Below the pieces are notes generated by a model. It worked only from the letters and a program-made list of their open reading frames with translations. It made no database searches and was not told the origin of the DNA. A DNA stretch of 12,500 bases from NCBI GenBank assembly GCA_009663005.1, contig VIGQ01001556.1:12501-25000 (forward strand). The letters run 5' to 3'. Each line of letters begins with the position of its first letter. Position 1 is the stretch's first letter. The DNA is from Actinidia chinensis (Eukaryota; Streptophyta; Magnoliopsida; Ericales; Actinidiaceae). Shown piece by piece: positions 7,685 to 12,500 of this stretch. Position numbers and translations under genes: made by a program.

Positions 7685-8041
7685 GTAGGTCTTACAAAAA
7701 AAATATACATATCGTTGCTTTTTCTATAACCTCAAATTAAGTCTTAATTTACTTTTGTAATTTCACCGTCTCTCTCTCAAAAATTAAAATGAATAATCAT
7801 ATCTCGGAAAAAAGGAAAAACAGGGAGAGATTTTAAATTGGATGTGGGTTTATGAGATGAGAAAAAGAAAATCGAGGACAGACACTTGCGGTGGTTTTAC
7901 GGCGGAGCAAAGATATTGCAGTCAGTCACTAGTTGGGGATATGTCTAGCTGCACCATGAAAAGTGAGAACGGCCGCCAAACTATTTTCAAAAAACGGCTT
8001 TTCGACGGTTAAATTAGATAACCAGAAAGTGTAGAGAGAGA
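7685..8041. repeat. Tandem duplication of about 357 bp, copy 1
   Basis: The copy starts with GTAGGTCTTACAAAAAAAAT, which recurs exactly 357 bp later at 8042. Both copies carry, in order, TTTCTATAACCTCAAAT, TTTGTAATTTCACCGTCTCT, GGGTTTATGAGATGAGA, GGAGCAAAGAT, TTGCAGTCAGTCAC, AGTTGGGGATATG, CTAGCTGCACCA, a GACGGT word and TTAGATAACCAGAAAGTGTA, ending in a GA-rich run. One central part (about 7790-7840) does not align well with copy 2. There is no coding frame common to both copies. The function and family are unknown to me. Confidence 0.92.
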
Positions 8042-8403
8042 GTAGGTCTTACAAAAAAAATATACTTATCTCGCTTTTTCTATAACCTCAAATCAAGTCT
8101 TTAATTTACTTTTGTAATTTCACCGTCTCTCTCTCCAAAATTAAAATGAATAAATAAATATCCCATTTAAAATTCTTCTTCCTATATGATATTGTGAGGT
8201 GCGGGTTTATGAGATGAGAGAAAAAAAAATCGAGAATAGATATTTGTGGTGATTCTGCGGTGGAGCAAAGATGTTGCAGTCAGTCACCAGTTGGGGATAT
8301 GCCTAGCTGCACCACAAAAATAGTGAGAACGTCCACCGAGCTATTTTTGGAAAACGGCTCTCTGACGGTCAAGTTAGATAACCAGAAAGTGTAGAGAGAT
8401 AGT
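8042..8403. repeat. Tandem duplication of about 357 bp, copy 2
   Basis: Directly abuts copy 1, with AGAGAGAGAG at the joint. Many differences from copy 1 are transitions (for example ATGTCTAG against ATGCCTAG, CACTAGTTG against CACCAGTTG, GCGGTGGTTTTACGGCGG against GTGGTGATTCTGCGGTGG). This pattern fits an old duplication whose cytosines were methylated and deaminated. The poorly matching central part here is about 8149-8197. The GC-rich block at 8440 begins shortly after this copy ends. Confidence 0.92.
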
Positions 8404-8439
8404 ATGTATATCTTTCACTAGAGTGAATTCGCGTACTTG

Positions 8440-8905
8440 TAAGAGAAAGGAATACTAACTCGACATGTGTCTTGGCGCGCTAGCTATGTTGTCACTGGAC
8501 GGGAAGTCGCTCGGTGCTTACTCGTATGCGCCGACCGCTATGTCAGTGAGTAGGTTGTTGACCCAATCATGCTCCTAAGACCTGACTGGTAGCCTGTCAT
8601 CGAGCTATCGATGTCTCCATCCGGGCATAGGGGCTGTCAGAAAAAGTTTTGCCGTGCAAGTTACCTTCTGTCCCCTGACACGCTTAGGGATCACTGCCGG
8701 CCATTGCCCCTCGTCCAAACTCCGGTGTGGCTACTCTACCGAGCTTGCTAAATAGCGACAGCGCGGGAGTGCTAGTGGCCTTAGCTTGGACAGTTTCTGT
8801 GTTCGGTGATGTCTCGACCGAGCTTCACCACGGGGGCTGGGGCTTCCGAACTTACGTCATAGCGGTAATTTAGTGGCGGTGCCCGCCCTAGCAAAACTAA
8901 AATTC
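8440..8905. other. GC-rich block of unknown origin, possibly retroelement-derived
   Basis: Hand counting gives 34 G+C in the 60 bases at 8461-8520, far above the flanking AT-rich DNA, and the composition stays similar to about 8900. All six frames are broken by stops, so it is not an intact coding exon. Fragments of Ty3-gypsy LTRs or untranslated regions often look like this in plants, but I found no TG...CA ends, target duplication or primer site. An insertion of different base composition is clear. Its identity is not. Confidence 0.55.
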
Positions 8906-9514
8906 ATAGTTGTATATTTTATCGCCTAACAGATGTTGCGCCTCCATACATGCCGAGAGCCATCCATAAAATCCTAGGAAATCATAGCTGTTTTAGGAAA
9001 CAACAATTACTTATACCCATTTTATTTATTGTTTGTTTGTTGAGAGGTCATGTGCCCCTATGCATGAAAAGAAACCCCAACCAAGCAATGGAAAGGAAGA
9101 GAGTTTTGAGCTCTTTTGCCTACTCAAGTGGGGCGGCTGTCCTCATGTGTCCCACAACAAACAAACAAATGGCAAATGCCAACCAAATGAGTTTAACGGG
9201 AATCTGATTAAATTCGTTTAACTTGTATGTTTCATTGAATAAATTATATGTGAAGAAAATCAAATATTGACGTTAGGATCAGATTTATTAAAAAAAATAA
9301 TGAAAAAGTAAAATTTAAAAATCAATTGTAAGAAAAATAATATTTTTTATATAATTATTATTGTTGATCAATTTTAATTTTAACATGAGTTACCTTTCTT
9401 AGCAGACCTTAATTGGCAAGATTAACATTAAATACCAAAAATCCTTTGTTCTATTATTAAAGCAACAAGAATGAATAGCCTGAGGGCCTCACCATATACG
9501 AAAAAGCTAGTGTA
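8906..9514. other. Unassigned stretch with a 13-bp inverted repeat
   Basis: TGTTTGTTTGTTG (9030-9042) and CAACAAACAAACA (9155-9167) are exact reverse complements 112 bp apart, but they are low-complexity words and may pair by chance. Two overlapping plus-strand frames (8950-9207 and 9033-9221) have no recognisable domain. From 9210 to 9514 the DNA is A/T-rich with nothing to report. Confidence 0.5.
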
Positions 9515-9987
9515 GAGCATCTCCAATTCAAGTTTCGCAAAATGGAAACTCAAATATTATGTTTTCTAATTTTAAAAAGTATTTTTAGTAGAATTTTCTC
9601 TGTTCATATCCGGCTCTAAAACTCAAGTATTCATTCTAATCATTATTTGTTTTAAAAAATCATAAATTTTTCATTTCACTTTCTCCCAACTTGAATTATG
9701 ACTTTTAAAAATTTTATTACATATATTTACTATGGATCTCTTTTAAAAAAAGGTTTCGTTAAGAACATTTTAATGATTCAATTTTGAAAATAAATTTATG
9801 ATTCCAAAGTTATACTCATTTAACAAACAAAATTATATGAAAACAAAATGGAGATGGATCTCCATTTTTCTAAATTGGTCTCCAATATGAATTCAATTGA
9901 GGTCCTCCATCGTAAAGACTCGAAATGAGTTTGTTTAGAGTATTTTTTAAAATCGTTTTTTAGTTTGGAGGATGGTTGAAGGTGTTC
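9515..9987. mobile_element. 473-bp element with GAGCATCTCC-type inverted ends
   Basis: The left end reads GAGCATCTCCAATTCAAG. The right end, in reverse complement, reads GAACACCTTCAACCATCC. GAGCATCTCCAAC-type ends mark abundant plant MITE families. Both ends abut a TA dinucleotide (9513-9514 and 9988-9989), but that is too short to assign a superfamily, and no 3-bp or 8-bp duplication is evident. The interior is A/T-rich with no open frame and contains the perfect inverted repeat at 9845-9868. Confidence 0.55.
9845..9868. repeat. 10-bp perfect inverted repeat inside the 9515 element
   Basis: AAAATGGAGA and TCTCCATTTT flank a 4-base centre, TGGA. The TGGAGA arms echo the CATCTCCA of the element's terminal repeat, which could mean that one element end inserted into or rearranged within another copy. 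Confidence 0.85.
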
Positions 9988-9989
9988 TA

Positions 9990-10189
9990 ATTGAGAGTCC
10001 TTTTTGGGTCACGTGCCTCGTGTCTTTAAAATCTATTTTTTAGCTATACATTCATGTTAAGCGAGATTTTATGCACCCACCTCTAATTTTGGTTTTTTTA
10101 TATATAAAAAAAATCTCACTCAATGATTTGGTTTCTTAATACTATCCAGTTCACTAGATTAACTAATTCTCCACAAGTGGGAGCTCATT
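9990..10189. other. Short unassigned AT-rich stretch
   Basis: A CACGTG word lies at 10010-10015. No gene, RNA or element was recognised. Confidence 0.5.
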
Positions 10190-10320
10190 TAAAATAGAAT
10201 AAAACTTTGTATAAACTGACCCAATACAAGAATTGATCTAATATACAAGGGAGAATCGAATCTCAAGCTTCATGAAGGTTTTAGTGACTAGGTGGCTATC
10301 ACTCGTCAACTCCTAGAGTT
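10190..10320 (-). mobile_element. SINE-like tRNA-derived head, copy 2
   Basis: On the minus strand, GAGATTCGATTCTC (10251-10264) is a good B-box-like word. TAGTCACT lies upstream (10283-10290), at the same 40-bp span as in the copy near 6063. The downstream part (TTGTATATTAGATCAATTC and on) would be the SINE body. The ends are not defined and no target duplication was found. It is not a functional tRNA gene, because no complete cloverleaf can be drawn. Confidence 0.45.
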
Positions 10321-10539
10321 TGGTTTTTAAACATGTAATTGTTTAAATCTATGAGTTTTATATATGATTGTGGGGGATGTTGAGAGGATGGAGGAGAAGG
10401 AAAGTGCATGTTCATGGCAATGAAGAAGAAGGTGCTAAAATGGTACCCAATCTTCAATGAAACATAAGTGTAGTTTTAGGTAATTTTGCATGCAATGTCT
10501 GTCACCCACACCGTTAAGATACCATTTAAAAGTGTTGTA
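10321..10539. other. Unassigned stretch, partly purine-rich
   Basis: A purine-rich section at 10370-10440 contains a 27-codon frame starting near 10379 that shows no family resemblance. Nothing else was recognised. Confidence 0.45.
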
Positions 10540-10541
10540 TA

Positions 10542-10789
10542 CTTTCTCAATTCCAATTTATTTGTTCATTTTCGTTGTTCTAGACATCTCAAAAAATCGT
10601 TTATGTCTTTTAATTTATATATATTTTTAATAATTTAAAAAAAATTGTATTAAAACATTGATATCTTTTGATTGGTATTGTGTCGGGGGGGGGATGAAAG
10701 TATCAAAAAATTAATTAATAAAATATATTATTTATAATCGGATTAAAGCGCATAAATATCAAAAGGACAAATAAATTAGACAGCTGAAG
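10542..10789. mobile_element. Stowaway-type MITE, 248 bp, copy A
   Basis: The left end CTTTCTCAATTCCAATTTAT and the right end ATAAATTAGACAGCTGAAG resemble the plant Stowaway pattern CTCCCTCCGTTCCAATTTAT and its reverse complement, with decay near the tips. TA flanks both ends (10540-10541 and 10790-10791), the expected Tc1/mariner-type duplication. Inside, ACATCTCAAAAAATCGT matches copy B at 11134 and the fragment at 3353. A run of nine G at 10685-10693 is unusual for this family. The minus-strand frame 10715-10906 crosses its right end and is not a gene. Confidence 0.75.
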
Positions 10790-10791
10790 TA

Positions 10792-11131
10792 CCTTTTTTA
10801 AACATATTAATATGCTTCTGGACAATGAACGTTTCAACGTTTCAATGTGGTTTATTATAAAAATAGTAATTAATAAAGTCCTACAATAATAAAAAAAATA
10901 ACACAATCAATAGTCCGTGCCTTACTTAAATTCTTATGAATCCAAACCCTAAAATAACCATACTACACTATGGCCCCAAAAACCTATTTCGAGAGAACCA
11001 TGAAGAGATGCCCTTGGAGGAAGAGACTCAGCTTATTTATTTTAATTATATGATATAAAGAGATAGGGTGATAGCAACCCGTTTTTTTAAAATCATTACC
11101 TTTTTTTCATGTCCTTTATAAAATAATAAAT
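10792..11131. other. AT-rich spacer between the two Stowaway elements
   Basis: No gene is supported. A telo-box word, AAACCCTAA, occurs at 10944-10952. This is a common plant promoter word but also expected by chance. Confidence 0.5.
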
Positions 11132-11133
11132 TA

Positions 11134-11378
11134 TTCCATCAGTCTCAATTTGTATCATTTTCAGCTATCAAGTCTCAATTTGTAGTCATTTTCATTTCAG
11201 TACCATTCTGATATCTCAAAAAAATCGTCTATATATTCTACTTTGTATTATTTTTATTGATTTGGAAAACTTTGTATATAAAAACTAGTTAAAATCTTTT
11301 AATTCGTGTAAAAAATGTCAAAAAATACCCAAAGGGCAAAAATATCAAAAAATAATAAATAAATTAGAACGGACGGAA
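11134..11378. mobile_element. Stowaway-type MITE, 245 bp, copy B
   Basis: The left end TTCCATCAGTCTCAATTTG and the right end AAATTAGAACGGACGGAA match the Stowaway pattern better than copy A does. TA flanks both sides (11132-11133 and 11379-11380). Copy A lies about 345 bp upstream in the same orientation, with similar length and the shared interior word ATCTCAAAAAAATCGT. Near the left end a 24-bp word beginning AGTCTCAATTTGTA is duplicated at a 30-bp spacing (11141-11164 and 11171-11194). Confidence 0.8.
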
Positions 11379-11380
11379 TA

Positions 11381-12320
11381 TATAAATTATGTGAGTCTTC
11401 TTGAAGATGGAATCTACGTAACGTAAACATCTATCTTTAAAAAATACAAAATACGATTGCAATTTATTAAATAATAAGTAGTCGTAGCTTACTTGCTTAC
11501 TCTTTCAAATTTATTACAATTTATTTGGTTATCAATCAATGGACAATTTCTTTTTCATTCAATAATGGAAAAATTGCAAGAGAAACCCTAGAGTTTGACT
11601 TTGATAATAACATTAAATTCCTGAGTTTTTTATTTTTTATTTTAACAAATTAACCTTAAACATAATGTACCTTGAGTAATTAAGTGATTCCTACCAAAAC
11701 AATGAAAAAATGACATTACTCAAACTTTACAAATCCCAATTTCATCACCAGTTTTGCTTGAAATTCAACATTTATTTCATCTAGTTTTTGCCACTCTCTT
11801 TAATTCTATTTTGAATATATAATTGACCATAGGGATTAGATTTTCAAAGGGAGTCGGAGTTCATCCATATTGTTCTTCTTTTCGCCAATTATTTTAGCAA
11901 GAATCACATAGTTCGCGAAATCTAAATAACAAATGGCTGGCAGAACGTCGAATTGTGAAACATGTTAAAACGTATATGGTTTAGTTTCTAAAAATTGAAA
12001 ATTTAGTGTTTGATTTGTGACCTCAAACCTGGAGCTTTTTTCGTATATAATTTTCCCTTCATTAAATTGGGAGATTGGCTAAGAGTGGGCCCCTAATATT
12101 AGTTTTTAATTATGGAGATTGGCCCGCAGTAGGATGATTCAAATTGGGTTCTCAAACGACAGAGTCCATCGATAAAATCACGCCAAATTTCTTTTTTTTT
12201 AAATCTCTCTTTATTATTGAATGAAAATACGTACACATCACTTTTAAAGAAAAAAAATTAATTTTTTTGGTCTATTCAAAATATTTTATACAACTTAACT
12301 TCACAGATGAACTGATCTCC
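11381..12320. other. AT-rich intergenic stretch, nothing assigned
   Basis: No open frame of useful length on either strand. AAACCCTAG occurs near 11584, and GGAGATTGGC is present twice (near 12070 and 12113). The part at 11570-11760 has the style of dispersed plant repeats, but I cannot place its ends. Confidence 0.5.
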
Positions 12321-12339
12321 GTTGTGTGAATCACACAAC
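12321..12339. repeat. 19-bp palindrome
   Basis: GTTGTGTGA-a-TCACACAAC is a perfect inverted repeat with 9-bp arms around a single base. It is the tightest palindrome I found in the window. It could be a protein-binding dyad or a replication-generated palindrome; the sequence does not decide. Confidence 0.9.
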
Positions 12340-12354
12340 CTTTTCAAGTGAGAT

Positions 12355-12382
12355 AATTTATACAAAAATGTATGTATAAATT
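12355..12382. repeat. 10-bp perfect inverted repeat, 8-base loop
   Basis: AATTTATACA (12355-12364) is exactly complementary to TGTATAAATT (12373-12382). It lies 16 bp beyond the 19-bp palindrome, so two foldback signals occur within 62 bp. Confidence 0.9.
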
Positions 12383-12500
12383 GTGTGTCAATAGTAAGAC
12401 AAAGCCATAATGACTATTCAGCATTGCGTCCAAAATAGTCGAATTTTTATATACAGTGGGGTCAAAAGAGCCATAATTTATATTAAGTGACATCAAAATT

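Noticed and set aside
7543..7740. 65-codon Lys-rich frame, considered as an organelle-derived fragment
   Set aside because: I recognise no plastid or mitochondrial gene in it, and the frame crosses into the tandem duplication.
7685..8403. CRISPR-like or satellite array
   Set aside because: There are only two long copies with no spacers or further units, and the setting is a plant nuclear genome.
9030..9167. 13-bp inverted repeat as a possible element boundary
   Set aside because: The arms are simple TTTG/CAAA repeats, there is no target duplication and the interior is not element-like.
8950..9221. Two overlapping frames of 85 and 62 codons
   Set aside because: No domain, no conserved start context, and nothing that distinguishes either frame from chance.
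10944..10952. Telo-box AAACCCTAA as an interstitial telomere relic
   Set aside because: It is a single unit with no tandem array.
12424..12470. Possible hAT-like left end near the window edge, with a GGGGTCAAAA word
   Set aside because: The match to hAT ends is weak, and the right end would lie outside the window.

Overview
The window looks like AT-rich intergenic DNA from the nuclear genome of a flowering plant, most likely a eudicot. It holds no protein-coding gene that I can support. The longest open frames are only about 60 to 140 codons, resemble no family I know, and mostly fall in low-complexity tracts or inside transposable-element relics. The plant assignment rests on the kinds of repeat present. 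These are Stowaway-type elements with a TA duplication, a Tourist-type element with a TTA duplication, a small hAT-type element with a GC hairpin, short plant-type LTR relics and SINE-like tRNA-derived heads. I cannot name the species.

Region by region. 1-200 is a G/T-rich low-complexity block with long G and T runs. 200-840 is more GC-balanced, unassigned sequence that could belong to a transcribed region. 841-1194 holds a diverged direct repeat, followed by a strong hairpin (1176-1216) and a 19-bp direct repeat (1214 and 1302). 1577-1665 is a GGCGCC-rich repeat, followed at once by a 211-bp hAT-like element (1684-1894). 2436-2580 is an imperfect inverted repeat built around two copies of AAACGACGTCGTT. 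3132-3344 is a Tourist-type MITE with a Stowaway fragment (from 3353) beside it. 3445-3800 is another diverged duplication. 4863-5019 is a solo LTR with TG...CA ends and a perfect 5-bp duplication, CATGT. 6040-6110 and 10190-10320 are two SINE-like heads on the minus strand with identical internal spacing. 6888 to about 7175 resembles the end of a minus-strand copia-type LTR.

The most distinctive block is 7685-8905. It is a two-copy tandem duplication of about 357 bp followed by roughly 500 bp of clearly GC-richer DNA unlike its surroundings. After it come a 473-bp element with GAGCATCTCC-type ends (9515-9987) and two full Stowaway elements of one family (10542-10789 and 11134-11378). The last 1.1 kb is AT-rich with two clean palindromes.

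The features do not form a pathway or operon. They record repeated insertion, deletion and local duplication in non-genic DNA. I looked for an undescribed system and found none that the sequence supports. The tandem duplication with its GC-rich neighbour, and the unexplained palindromes, are the parts most worth checking.
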